Below, in pieces: positions 9,900 through 19,143 of a DNA stretch of 64,000 bases; within the stretch, counting starts at the first letter, position 1; each line of letters opens with the position of its first letter. The notes under the pieces are model-generated. The model was not told the DNA's origin and did no database searches. It saw only the letters and a list, made by a program, of their open reading frames with translations. Both the position numbers and the translations under genes were made by a program. Source of the DNA: Porphyromonas gingivicanis JCM 15907 (GTDB lineage Bacteria > Bacteroidota > Bacteroidia > Bacteroidales > Porphyromonadaceae); NCBI RefSeq assembly GCF_000614585.1, contig NZ_BAKX01000003.1, positions 186,001 through 250,000 of the forward strand, read 5' to 3'.

Positions 9900-11240
9900 T
9901 TAGAGTCCGACATAGGTCTCGGGAGTGATCTTTTTCATTTCACTCTTGACACTATCTGATATTTCTAAAGTATCTATGAATTCGACGATGCGATCAGCTG
10001 TCATAGCCTCTCCCGTACGAGTTAACTCTTTTAGGGCTTCGTAAGGATTGGGGTATCCTTCTCTGCGGAGGATAGTTTGTATGGCCTCTGCAACTACTTC
10101 ATAATTTTGCTGTAAGTCTTCCTTTAGGGCTTGAGGATTAAGTATGATTTTATCCAATCCTTTGCTTAGGCTGGTCAAAGCGATTAGAGAGTAGGCGAGA
10201 GGCATACCTTCATTACGGATAACAGTAGAGTCTGTAAGGTCTCTCTGTAATCTTGAAATGGGTAGTTTGGACGAGAGAAAATGGTATATAGCATTAGCCA
10301 TAGCCAAGTTGCCCTCTGCATTTTCGAAATCTATAGGATTTACTTTATGAGGCATTGCAGAAGAACCTACCTCTCCTGCTTTGATTTTTTGACGAAAATA
10401 TCCCATCGAAATGTAGGTCCACACATCTCTTGCCAAATCTATTAGTATTGTATTAATACGGGCTAAATTATCCAACAGGGCAGCCAAATGATCATAGTTA
10501 GATATTTGTGTGGTTATTTGTTCTCTGTGAAGTCCGAGAGAGGAGACAAAACTATTAGCAAAATTAATCCAGTTGTGGGAGGGGTAGGCTACTTTGTGAG
10601 CATTGAAGTTACCTGTTGCTCCTCCAAACTTAGCACCATAGGGAAGATTCTTATAGAGTTCAAGTTGCTCTTTTATTCGGTAGCTATAGACTGCAAACTC
10701 TTTTCCTAATCTTGTGGGCGAAGCTGGTTGTCCGTGGGTGCGTGCTAACATCGGTACATCTTTCCACTCTTCGGCACATCTTTCTATTTTATCCAATACT
10801 TCTACGAGATGGGGGATAAAAACTTCTTCGAGTGCCTCTTTGAGCATAAGAGGAAAAGCCGTATTGTTAATATCTTGAGAGGTTAGACCAAAATGGACAA
10901 ATTCCTTAGCCCACTCTAATCCAATATTGTCAAAAACTCTTTTTATGAAGTACTCTACAGCTTTAACATCATGGTTAGTAACAGACTCAATCTCTTTCAC
11001 TTCTTGAGCCTGAGTAGTAGAAAAGTTCTGATACGTCTTACGGAGCACTTCTATTTGCTCTTTAGATAATTTCCCTTTTAGTTGAGGGATTTCCTTACTC
11101 AATGCAATAAAGTATTCGATTTCTACTCTTACGCGATAGCGAATTAAAGCCTCTTCAGAAAAGTATTTTCGCAAGGGAGCTGTTTTGGAATAGTAACGCC
11201 CATCTATGGGAGAGAGCGATTCAAGACTTGATGATGTCAT
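9900..11240 (-). CDS. purB: Adenylosuccinate lyase
   Basis: 446 residues, full length for the family. It cleaves adenylosuccinate to AMP and SAICAR to AICAR in purine synthesis. The fumarase/aspartase-superfamily signature GSSAMPHKVNPIDFENAEG is present at about residues 294-312, with the conserved TSQDINNTA at about 120 and ARTHGQPASPT at about 166-176 carrying catalytic residues. No lesion is seen. It stands on the minus strand after ispF, with a small hairpin in the spacer. Confidence 0.97.
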   Translation of the reverse strand: MTSSSLESLSPIDGRYYSKTAPLRKYFSEEALIRYRVRVEIEYFIALSKEIPQLKGKLSKEQIEVLRKTYQNFSTTQAQEVKEIESVTNHDVKAVEYFIKRVFDNIGLEWAKEFVHFGLTSQDINNTAFPLMLKEALEEVFIPHLVEVLDKIERCAEEWKDVPMLARTHGQPASPTRLGKEFAVYSYRIKEQLELYKNLPYGAKFGGATGNFNAHKVAYPSHNWINFANSFVSSLGLHREQITTQISNYDHLAALLDNLARINTILIDLARDVWTYISMGYFRQKIKAGEVGSSAMPHKVNPIDFENAEGNLAMANAIYHFLSSKLPISRLQRDLTDSTVIRNEGMPLAYSLIALTSLSKGLDKIILNPQALKEDLQQNYEVVAEAIQTILRREGYPNPYEALKELTRTGEAMTADRIVEFIDTLEISDSVKSEMKKITPETYVGL

Positions 11241-11277
11241 ACTGATGGTGAGAGAATCGTTAGATTATATTCTATCT

Positions 11278-11300
11278 TAAGCCTCGTCGGCTTTATTTTA
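11278..11300. terminator. Small hairpin between ispF and purB
   Basis: AAGCCTCGTCGGCTT forms a five-base-pair stem around a five-base loop. On the plus strand a T-rich tract follows, but no plus-strand gene ends here. On the minus strand, where ispF ends, an A/T-rich tract precedes it. It is a weak or bidirectional terminator at best. Confidence 0.3.
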
Positions 11301-11315
11301 TTATCGTTCTTTTTT

Positions 11316-11804
11316 CTATTCAGAATCTTGATACAAAAGTACCGTTGCCATAGAAGCAATTCCTTCTTTTCTTCCCGTAAAACCAAGGTGTTCGGTAGTA
11401 GTAGCCTTTACAGAAACTTGTACTTCTGAGCCTAAGAGTTGAGAAAGTACTTCTTTCATCTCTATGATGTAGGGTGCCATCTTGGGGGCTTGCGCTATGA
11501 TAACTATATCAACATTGCCTATCCCCCAACCCTTTTCGTGAAGCAAATTTACAACCTTTTGAAGTAAAATCCGACTATCAATCCCCTTGTATGTGTTGTC
11601 ACTCGGAGGAAAATGATACCCAATATCCCCTAAAGCAGCAGCTCCTAAAAGAGCATCCGATAAGGCATGCAGTGCAACATCTCCGTCTGAATGAGCCTCT
11701 AAGCCCATCTCGTAGTCGATTTCTACACCGCATATTTTAAGAGGAATATTAGGAGACAGACGATGTACATCGTACCCTATTCCAACAGAAAAAGGCATCT
11801 TCAT
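11316..11804 (-). CDS. ispF: 2-C-methyl-D-erythritol 2,4-cyclodiphosphate synthase
   Basis: About 162 residues from ATG at 11804 (MKMPFSVGIGYDVH); an upstream in-frame start inside porV is rejected because the family begins at this point. It forms the cyclic diphosphate intermediate of the non-mevalonate isoprenoid pathway. The metal-binding DVH is near residue 10, HSDGDVALHALSDALLGA follows at about 40-57, and TTTEHLGFTGRKEGIA near the C-terminus lies at the active site. The start falls about four bases after the porV stop, so the two genes are translationally close. A porU-porV-ispF order is, as I recall, found in Porphyromonas gingivalis as well. Confidence 0.96.
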   Translation of the reverse strand: MKMPFSVGIGYDVHRLSPNIPLKICGVEIDYEMGLEAHSDGDVALHALSDALLGAAALGDIGYHFPPSDNTYKGIDSRILLQKVVNLLHEKGWGIGNVDIVIIAQAPKMAPYIIEMKEVLSQLLGSEVQVSVKATTTEHLGFTGRKEGIASMATVLLYQDSE

Positions 11805-11808
11805 AGCT

Positions 11809-12987
11809 TTATCGGAGAAGGTTACGGATACCGTCCATGTCAAACGAAAGAGTAAAGCGCAATGTTTGGTCCAAAGGGTTGCTTTGTACAGTAGAGAGCA
11901 GATAAGAGGCGTCTATACTAAAGACATTCATTTTGAACCCTGCTCCTAAGGTAAAGTACTGCAAGTTCCCTTTGTTAGGGCTTTGATAGTGATATCCTGC
12001 ACGTAGGAAGAAGCGATTGTTATAGCTATACTCTCCTCCCACACCTAAGCTAATCTCTTCTAATTCTTCCTTGAACCCGCCTGGAGCATCTCCAAAAGAT
12101 TTGAAGATACCTCCAATGGATGATGTCTTTTGATACTCATCCCATCGTTTGGCTGAGCCTTCAGGATCTTTCTGATCTTTTTGAGGAGGAGTGGGAACTA
12201 ACAACTTGTTCATTTCAAGATTGAGAGAGAAAGCATTGTAGTCGTCAAAAGGATAAAGGATACCTGTACCCAAAGACATATTGGTAGGGATAAACATTGA
12301 GTTACTGGAACCTCCATAAGAAATCTTAGTTCCGACATTTTTTATGTTGAACCCAAAAGTCCACAAGGGTTCTGAGTCTCCTAATACAAAGTATTTGGTT
12401 AAATAGCCTGCAATATCTGCGGCAAAGGCATTACCTGCACTAGACTCTCCCGTTGCTAAGTTTTGGTCACTGCGTATATATCGAAGAGCGACAGCCATAG
12501 AGTAGTCTGGGGTTATTTGTAACGAGTAGCCGAAGTCTACTGCAAATTCATTAGGGTGTGCTTCTCCGAGAGAGCGAGCCAATTCGTCAAATTGCTGAAT
12601 AGCTCCCAAAGAAAAATATCTGAGAGATGCACTTAGTGCTTGATTACCCTCAGCCCCCAATTTATAGTAACCCGACAGCTCCATCAACTTAATGTCTCTA
12701 ACTAAGTTAGCCAACCATGGAGTGTAAGAGAATGTTACTCCTGCTTTGCTACTTAGAAAAGCATATTTAGCCGGGTTGTAGTACTGAGAGTTTACATCCG
12801 GTGTGGTAGAGACTCCCATATCCGCCATACCAGCGGCTCTTGCACTGGGAGATATTTGAAGAGAAGGGACTGAAGTTGTAACAGCATTGAAAGTTCTCAC
12901 TGTGGTTTCTTCTTGGGCATACAAAGAGATGAATGATGCCGATAGAAATGCCCCTAAAAGGAGATTTCTCAATATTCTTTTACTCAT
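11809..12987 (-). CDS. porV: Type IX secretion outer-membrane protein PorV
   Basis: 392 residues with a signal peptide ending at about residue 25 (LYAQ). The mature N-terminus holds the PorV-typical stretch VPSLQISPSARAAGMADMGV and a DVNSQYYNPAKYAF block, and the rest alternates polar and hydrophobic residues as expected of a FadL-like beta-barrel. PorV shuttles type IX secretion cargo from the translocon to the sortase PorU at the outer membrane. The sortase gene lies just upstream on the same strand; a TACTTTTG box (13044-13051) suggests PorV also has its own promoter. The last residues contain the aromatic barrel end. Intact. Confidence 0.93.
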   Translation of the reverse strand: MSKRILRNLLLGAFLSASFISLYAQEETTVRTFNAVTTSVPSLQISPSARAAGMADMGVSTTPDVNSQYYNPAKYAFLSSKAGVTFSYTPWLANLVRDIKLMELSGYYKLGAEGNQALSASLRYFSLGAIQQFDELARSLGEAHPNEFAVDFGYSLQITPDYSMAVALRYIRSDQNLATGESSAGNAFAADIAGYLTKYFVLGDSEPLWTFGFNIKNVGTKISYGGSSNSMFIPTNMSLGTGILYPFDDYNAFSLNLEMNKLLVPTPPQKDQKDPEGSAKRWDEYQKTSSIGGIFKSFGDAPGGFKEELEEISLGVGGEYSYNNRFFLRAGYHYQSPNKGNLQYFTLGAGFKMNVFSIDASYLLSTVQSNPLDQTLRFTLSFDMDGIRNLLR

Positions 12988-13043
12988 TGTCTTGGATCTG
13001 TTTTTAGGAGGTAGAGTATTCGTTATACTCCACCTTGGTTGTA

Positions 13044-13051
13044 CAAAAGTA
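13044..13051 (-). promoter_or_regulatory. -7 promoter box for porV
   Basis: Minus-strand TACTTTTG fits TAnnTTTG and lies in the 147-base gap between porU and porV, about 57 bases before the porV start. A TTTTC about 19 bases upstream could be a weak -33 element. Confidence 0.5.
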
Positions 13052-13134
13052 ATTATTTCCGCTTGTTTAAGAAAAGAGTTATTCTTCTTGTGTATGTATA
13101 CCTTTCATCAAAAGAGTATGTACTTCATCCTTGT

Positions 13135-16100
13135 TTAATCTACAATAATCATTTTACCAGGAGCGGTCGCACTTTTTCCATTTCCTCTTGTTATGGTCCA
13201 CCTATAGAGATAATGCCCTGCTGGAATGGTAGTCCCATACGATGTTGTAGGTATCCACGAGAGTTGTATAGGTGCGTTTACTCCTGCCTGTACTTGTATA
13301 GACTCACTCATAGATACTCTTTTTCCCGTGAAGTCAAATACTTCTATGTAGCTAGCATACTCTCTCCCGGATTATCTGTATGGAGTTCAAATGTCATTGG
13401 TTCTCCTCGTTTGGCTGGAGTGGGGTAGAGGCGGACTTCGGTGGCCGTAGGAGGTAAATCTTTATTCACTCTAAACTTGAAAGAGTGTCGAGTTACATTA
13501 TTAAATACATCCCAAACAGTTAGGGTCGCCGTATGATCGCCCTCTTCAAGAGTGGGTAGCATATAGATTATTTCTCCTTTTCCAGCCTCTGTATCCGAAG
13601 CTGTGTAGTAATTGTTAAGATTGTAAGAAAGGTCGAAGCGATTATCTATAACCAAGGTAATATCGTGTCCTACACCGCCTCCTGTTATGTTAATACCATT
13701 GAGGTCGAAAACCCTTGCTACCAATAGAGGAGTACTGCCAACAATAAAGTTATCCTTTAATGAAGGAGTATTGAGATAACAATACTCAATCAAAGGTGGC
13801 GTTGTGTCTGTAATCTCTTGTTGGGGCGCACCTTCCACTACACGGATAGAACGATTTACTCCCATAGCCTCCAGAGACAAATCGGGGGCATAGGCGTAGA
13901 GATTTATCTTCCCTTTTAATTTACTGTAAGAAACATCTTTGGGTACAATAAAGGAAAACTCAAAGTAGCCGTTTTTTATGTATGTATTGCCTGCGTAAAT
14001 AACTCCCGAATAGTCTCGGTAGCTCATCGTTTTTTCAGAATCGGGAGGTACGTTAGAGGGATGTACTTGTTTATCTTCTCCTCCATCAAAGACTGTTATG
14101 TACAATTGTCCTGAAAAATTACCATCTACACTGCCTTCTATGTCTTGTATAAAGCCTTTAATTACTACTTGTTCAAGAGCTTTTAGGGCTATCTCTTTAC
14201 CTGAATCTAAATTGTGATCATTAATAGTAGATATAATCGCTCTTCGAGTGGGCATTCTAAGATGTAAGGCAGGATCTCCTATAAGCATAAAGTTGAGTTT
14301 GTTGATAGTATCATTCCCTCCCCTTTCGTTTTTGGCGTTACGGAGTATGTTGCCTAACTTTTGTGTAGTGCCTTGGTGATTGTTCCCGAAAAGACTTTTG
14401 AGCATAAGCTCATTTAGTCTTTGGTTGTCTATATCTAAGACGACACGTGTGGTTGTGAATAGAGCTATGGCTCCGCTCGTTTCATTCAAAAAAGCTATTT
14501 CTCCTCCCGAGGTTTGAGTATTGTCGAAGTTACAAAAGTCACACGTGGCTGTTATCCAAACAGGAAGGTGTTTGTATTTGAATTGTTGGATATCGTTTAG
14601 GGTCATCAACTGTTCGTCTGCCCAAGCGGTAGGACTACCGTGTCCGATATAATTGACGAGAAGTGTACCCTTTTCAAAAGCATCGTGAAGTTGTCTTTTG
14701 GCTGTAGGAAATGTGGTAAGCCCATTTTCGGTTTTTTTTGCATGAGCATCCATATAAATCTTATTGATAATCAATTCGGGTTGTAGACGTTCGGTCAAAT
14801 TAGCCAATTCATCAGCATTATTTAGATGCGAATACACCCCTGGATAATCGGCATTGTCTGCGACAAAAGTTGCTCTTGTTTTCCAAATCCCTAAATCTCT
14901 GTTTTCGGCATAGGCAATGGTTTTGTCTACTGCTATTTTTGCCTCCGATAATGTACGTACGGGGAAACGTCCTATGCTATATTCAACTCTTTTTGTCCAT
15001 TAGTTTTTGGGTCTTCTTCTTCCAGAAGTTTACCGAAATAATCATCATTGGTATAGCTGTAGATGTTTAATGAGTTGACACTTTGGTAGGAAAGTAAGAA
15101 CTCTGTGTTTAGAAATGCAGGTTGTTTCCAATCATCAGATAGCTTTCTGTTATCTGCTGCTCCATCTCCAAAGAGTAAAAGCTGTATGGGACAATAAGTT
15201 TCTCCCTGATGCTCTCTCTGCCATTTATCGTAGAAGTGTTTTGCAATTAATCGGTAGGCTGTTGCATCTGGTGTGCCACTTGAGAATTCGTTAAATACCT
15301 CTTCTTGCGTTACGACTAAAGTGGGCATGGCGTCATGCTCTCGGTGAAAAAGCCCTAATCGTTCTGCTTCTGAACGTAACTCTTTAGTGGTAATGATAAT
15401 GAGAGCAGGTGTGGCTACTCCTCGTATATTTTGATTTTTTACAGACTCATTTTGGGAAGGTTTAAAGGCATCTTGCGGACGTAGGGCTATGAATTCTAAG
15501 GGCAAACCGTTTGAACCGAGTGTGTTGGAGGTAAAGGTTTGTGAAGAGTTGTTTTTCTGTGTTTTAACTAAGGAGGCTACTCCTTTTTCATCAATTGCAA
15601 ATACCAATCCTTCATTACCTAATTCTGTTATCTTAAAAAGTAGGCTTTCATTATCCTCTGTCCAACGTCTGATGTGCATTTGCTCTCCCTGCTGATAAGA
15701 TAAAGATTTTCTACTTTGCACTTCGATATAATCTAAGTAGGCTGGATCTCCAGCAGGCGAATAGGTAACTTCTAAATCGAATCGACGCCCATCGACTTGC
15801 GCTGTAGCTCCGCTTCGTAAGTGATAAATCCCCGAAAGGTAAGTAGAGTAGGAGTAGTCTTCGCTTAGGCTTATAGGATCTTTCTCAAAAACCTTACCGT
15901 TTATAGCTAATGACAACTCGCCTGAAGACTGTTTCTTTGGTAGAGCCGTATAGGCATAGTTTATATTTAGGGTATTGTCTACTCTTGGCGAATTCCCCAA
16001 GTCAAAAGATATACGACGAGGCTGACCGTTGAGGAACGACTCTCCAAAAAGCAGTCTACCCGATTGTTTTAGAGTTCGTAGCTCTTGCTCATGAAGGTAT

Positions 16101-16639
16101 AGAGCATCGTAATACTTAGCCTCTTTTGGAGTTCCTGTAGTTGAAAGTTGAGCCTCCTGCATTGTTTTGACCCCAGTAGAGGCATTATCACTAAGGAAGA
16201 GATAACCTTTGGTGCTATAATGATTGGTAACATGTCTGTAAGATTTTCTTACAGTATCGTAATACCACTGAATCGGACCTCTTCCATAGAAGTAGATAGC
16301 ATTGTTGTAGTGATATACTGGAGCTGCAGGAAGATCGGCAGGAGGAGCTTCCTTTAATTTTTCACTTAAGAGAGCGCCTCCGTAGCCGTATACCCCCACC
16401 TTTTCAGGGTTTGAAAAACCTATTTTTTTGAGTTCATCGTACGTAAGAGCATATATTCCAGTATTTTCTATTGTTATTTTCACCCACTTCCCCTCACTGA
16501 GAACAGATTTCTCTATACCATTCGTGTTTTGTGCAGAGAGCGTAATAGGAAACAAAATGCCCCAGACTCCCACAAATCTCCATAGAGTAAACAGCAGTAG
16601 AACAGGTTTTGCTATGTTCATTTTCATCATATCACACAA
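13135..16639 (-). CDS. porU: Type IX secretion sortase PorU, frame broken twice
   Basis: C25-family cysteine-protease-like sortase that removes the C-terminal signal of type IX cargo and attaches it to A-LPS at the cell surface. After repair the protein has about 1168 residues, close to the known PorU length. A signal peptide spans about residues 8-36. The catalytic histidine lies in VNYIGHGS (near residue 667) and the catalytic cysteine in ITATCDFCNFDN (near 704). Two one-base losses break it: in the A5 run at 14990-14994, where six A give KRVEYSIGRFPVRT, and in the GGG at 13366-13368, where four G give NPGREYASYIEVFD. The C-terminal piece ends with APGKMIIVD. PorV follows. Start could also be 16627 or 16621. 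Confidence 0.93.
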
Positions 16640-16648
16640 CTAACGTAA

Positions 16649-16656
16649 CGAAGATA
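16649..16656 (-). promoter_or_regulatory. Possible -7 promoter box for porU
   Basis: Minus-strand TATCTTCG differs from TAnnTTTG at one base and lies 10 bases before the longest porU start, or about 28 before the innermost one. This spacing favours the inner start codon at 16621 or 16627. Confidence 0.35.
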
Positions 16657-16684
16657 GTGATTATTGCTTAACTCTAGGCTATAG

Positions 16685-16736
16685 AGGAAAAATAAAAACT
16701 TACAGATGGGGAATTTGTTATCCCCCTATCTGTAAG
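16685..16736 (-). terminator. Strong intrinsic terminator after the DUF2807 gene
   Basis: CTTACAGAT plus GGGG pairs with CCCC plus ATCTGTAAG around a ten-base loop, a stem of 13 pairs. On the minus strand it is followed by TTTTTATTTTT, giving a classical rho-independent terminator just before porU. Confidence 0.85.
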
Positions 16737-16775
16737 CCCTACAAATTATTTATGTTATAAACCTGTGAAGGTTGA

Positions 16776-17642
16776 TTAATTATGCCTTGTTACCGAAGAG
16801 GTTCTCGAACTTTTTTGATGCACTACGTTTGCATCTCCATAAATGTCGAGAGAAGAAGCCCCTGATAGGGTATAGGATATTTGTCTTCCAGCATATACTT
16901 TTGAAGAGGAGGCCCCGCTCAAGTCTATATTTGCTTTCTCCGCATAAAGTTTTTTTGCCTCTATATCCGAGCTCCCAGAGGCGTTTAGGGAAAGATTTTG
17001 GCTATTCCCTCCTATTTCTAAATTGGAAGCCCCCGATAATTGCAAAGAACATTTGTCATTATTCAAAAGCTGTACATTGGCTTCTGAAGCCCCTGACATA
17101 CTAACTGTTGTACTTTTGCTTTCAAAAATACCCGAAAACTCTGTTGCTCCTGAAAGAGAAATAAAAGTCTCAAGTGCATTAGCTTTCAAATCTTTGAGTT
17201 CGGTTGCCCCACTCATTCTTATAGAAAGGTTGTCGCTTTTCCATTCTCCTACAAAAGAAGCTTCGGCTGCTCCAGAGAGCTCTATTGCATCAATACGTGG
17301 GGTTGATATTTTTACTAAAATTTCCGCCTCTTTGTATTGATATTTGTCATCCATGAAGAGGAGTAGCTTGTGTCCTTTTTGCTTCATCTGAACAAAAGGC
17401 ATAATGTTTTCGTTGGCAGAAATTTCAACAAATTGTACATCACTTTGAATTACTTTTATCTCTACTATAGAGCTTGCCTCTATATCTGTGATTCCTTTCA
17501 CGTTTTCATGCCTAACGGTTACTATATTACGCTCTCCGATGATTGTTTCTTGATTCATTAAAACACAAGAAGGGAGGGTCATAACGAAAGAGAGCAGAAG
17601 TGTTAGATACTCTACCTTTCTAAGTCTTTTAGATGTTCTCAT
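16776..17642 (-). CDS. Head GIN domain (DUF2807) putative adhesin
   Basis: 288 residues with an N-terminal lipoprotein-like signal (SFVMTLPSCVLMNQ, cysteine at about residue 26). The mature part consists of a parallel-beta-like series in which the phrase LSGA or MSGA (for example ELSGAAEASF, RMSGATELKD, SLSGATEFSG, QLSGASNLEI) recurs about every 20 residues. This is characteristic of the DUF2807 or head-GIN family found widely in Bacteroidetes and often called auto-transporter adhesins, although the role is poorly known. A surface-exposed or periplasmic lipoprotein is likely. It is monocistronic, bounded by a promoter box at 17693 and a strong terminator. Confidence 0.88.
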   Translation of the reverse strand: MRTSKRLRKVEYLTLLLSFVMTLPSCVLMNQETIIGERNIVTVRHENVKGITDIEASSIVEIKVIQSDVQFVEISANENIMPFVQMKQKGHKLLLFMDDKYQYKEAEILVKISTPRIDAIELSGAAEASFVGEWKSDNLSIRMSGATELKDLKANALETFISLSGATEFSGIFESKSTTVSMSGASEANVQLLNNDKCSLQLSGASNLEIGGNSQNLSLNASGSSDIEAKKLYAEKANIDLSGASSSKVYAGRQISYTLSGASSLDIYGDANVVHQKSSRTSSVTRHN

Positions 17643-17692
17643 AGGTTTCTTTAAAATATTTGTTGTGAGTTGTAGAATAATTAACGTATGTA

Positions 17693-17700
17693 CAAAGGTA
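17693..17700 (-). promoter_or_regulatory. -7 promoter box for the DUF2807 gene
   Basis: Minus-strand TACCTTTG, a perfect TAnnTTTG, about 50 bases upstream of the start; TTTC stands 21 bases farther up in the -33 position. Confidence 0.6.
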
Positions 17701-17819
17701 TATAAAAAGGTATATAATTCAGAAAGAAAATACAGAAAGGTTATGGATATTTCCCAAAATAGCTCTCTTGAAAATTTTACCTTATAGAATGGGTATTGAA
17801 AAAACGTAACATCGAGTGA

Positions 17820-17907
17820 GGTATAATCCTTTTGAATGTTTGCACAGATGGTTTATGAGTTTTGCACAGATGGTTTTAGATGTTGCCTCTATAGGTTACA
17901 AATGGAG
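17820..17907. repeat. 22-bp-period degenerate tandem repeat array (locus 2)
   Basis: Four units start at 17820, 17842, 17864 and 17886. The first begins GGTATAATCCTTTTGAATG, the next two both begin GCACAGATGGTTT, and the fourth begins CCTCTATAGGTTACAAATG. The first 30 bases are nearly identical to the start of the array at 50857. Confidence 0.75.
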
Positions 17908-18065
17908 AGCATTGTGTGGAGTTCAAAAGTCTATTTTATGATCTTTTCTTCCGACTATTCAGAATACTACGCTCAAGGCTTTTTAGATACTCTATTGGAG
18001 AGGAATTGCTTGAAATGTCGATAAATACCTTTTTCTTGTTAGAGATATTTTTTTGAAATATTGAG

Positions 18066-18073
18066 TACTTTCG
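18066..18073 (+). promoter_or_regulatory. Possible -7 promoter box for the putrescine genes
   Basis: TACTTTCG, one base from TAnnTTTG, only four bases before the ATG at 18078, which implies a nearly leaderless transcript. Confidence 0.35.
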
Positions 18074-18077
18074 TGCA

Positions 18078-19139
18078 ATGAAACATTTGTTGCCAATAGA
18101 GAATGGGTTGCTCCCAGAGTGGGTAGAGCAAGATGCTGTGCTGATTGCTTGGCCTCATAAGAATAGCGATTGGAACTCGATGCTTGACGAGGTGGAGAAG
18201 ACTTATGTTGAGCTCTCACAAGCCATATTGCGCTATGAGAAACTTGTAGTTCTATTACCCCCCGAGGATATAGGTATTGCTTCTCTTCTGCCTGAAAATC
18301 ATCCCAATCTACACATTCTCCATATGGAGACCAACGATACTTGGGCGCGTGATTATGCTCCTCTTTCTTGTCTCAAACGAGGTAGGAAAGTGATTGTAGA
18401 CTATAGGTTTAATGGCTGGGGACAGAAGTTCGCTTCCAATTATGACAACTGGGTAAGTCGTAAACTCTATGAGCAGGGATTTTTTGCTCCCGATGTCGAG
18501 TGGAGCAACAGGCAGGATTTTGTTTTCGAGGGCGGTGCCATAGAATCCAATGGAAAAGGAGGCTTGCTCTCTACGGAATTTTGTTTGATGGAGGGCAATC
18601 GTAACCCGACGTGGTCAAAAGAAGCTATTGAGCTTGATTTATGCAGAGAATTGAACTCGACTTCTATATATTTGCTCTCCGAGGGTGCTATTATGGGCGA
18701 TGATACCGACGGACATATTGATACATTGGCTCGTTTTATAGACGAGCAGACTATAGCTTACGTAGCACCAACCGATGCAGAGTCGTTCAATTATACTTAT
18801 CTGTTAGCTATGGAACGAGAGTTAAAGGAACTACGTCAATCTGATGGGGTTACTCCTTTTCGTTTAGTTCCCCTTCCTGATGCTGGGTCGTTTTATGATG
18901 AGGAGGGAGCCCCAATGCCTGCAACGTATGCTAATTTTCTCTTTGTCAACGGAGCTTTACTTGTACCTATTTATGGAACATCTCGAGACGAAGAGGCTAT
19001 AACGGTGTTGCAGAGGGCTTTGCCTGAACGAGAGATTGTAGGGGTAAATTGTTATAATTTGATACGTCAGCATGGGAGTTTGCATTGCGCTACAATGCAG
19101 TTCCCCAAAGGTTTTTTGAATCCAAAATTTTTAGCTTGA
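18078..19139 (+). CDS. aguA: Agmatine deiminase
   Basis: 353 residues, cytoplasmic (no signal peptide). It hydrolyses agmatine to N-carbamoylputrescine and ammonia. The guanidine-modifying fold is visible from WPHKNSDW (residue 25) and WARDYAPL (about 90), through GAIMGDDTDGHIDTLARF (about 208-225, catalytic histidine and acids), to the nucleophile cysteine in HGSLHCATMQFP near the C-terminus. The family also includes secreted peptidylarginine deiminases, but those carry signal peptides and extra domains that are absent here. The gene for N-carbamoylputrescine amidase follows after four bases, so the pair converts agmatine to putrescine. Confidence 0.93.
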   Translation: MKHLLPIENGLLPEWVEQDAVLIAWPHKNSDWNSMLDEVEKTYVELSQAILRYEKLVVLLPPEDIGIASLLPENHPNLHILHMETNDTWARDYAPLSCLKRGRKVIVDYRFNGWGQKFASNYDNWVSRKLYEQGFFAPDVEWSNRQDFVFEGGAIESNGKGGLLSTEFCLMEGNRNPTWSKEAIELDLCRELNSTSIYLLSEGAIMGDDTDGHIDTLARFIDEQTIAYVAPTDAESFNYTYLLAMERELKELRQSDGVTPFRLVPLPDAGSFYDEEGAPMPATYANFLFVNGALLVPIYGTSRDEEAITVLQRALPEREIVGVNCYNLIRQHGSLHCATMQFPKGFLNPKFLA

Positions 19140-19143
19140 AACT

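Larger units (their letters stand above)
17643..18077. other. Divergent spacer of about 435 bases
   Basis: Lies between two divergently transcribed genes. It contains the DUF2807 promoter box, a repeat array (17820-17907) and, near the right end, a TACTTTCG box for the agmatine deiminase gene. A small plus-strand frame of 62 codons crosses the repeats and is not considered real. Confidence 0.6.

Noticed and set aside
18078-19139. Secreted peptidylarginine deiminase
   Set aside because: No signal peptide or C-terminal secretion domain; next to the carbamoylputrescine amidase gene, which fits agmatine deiminase.
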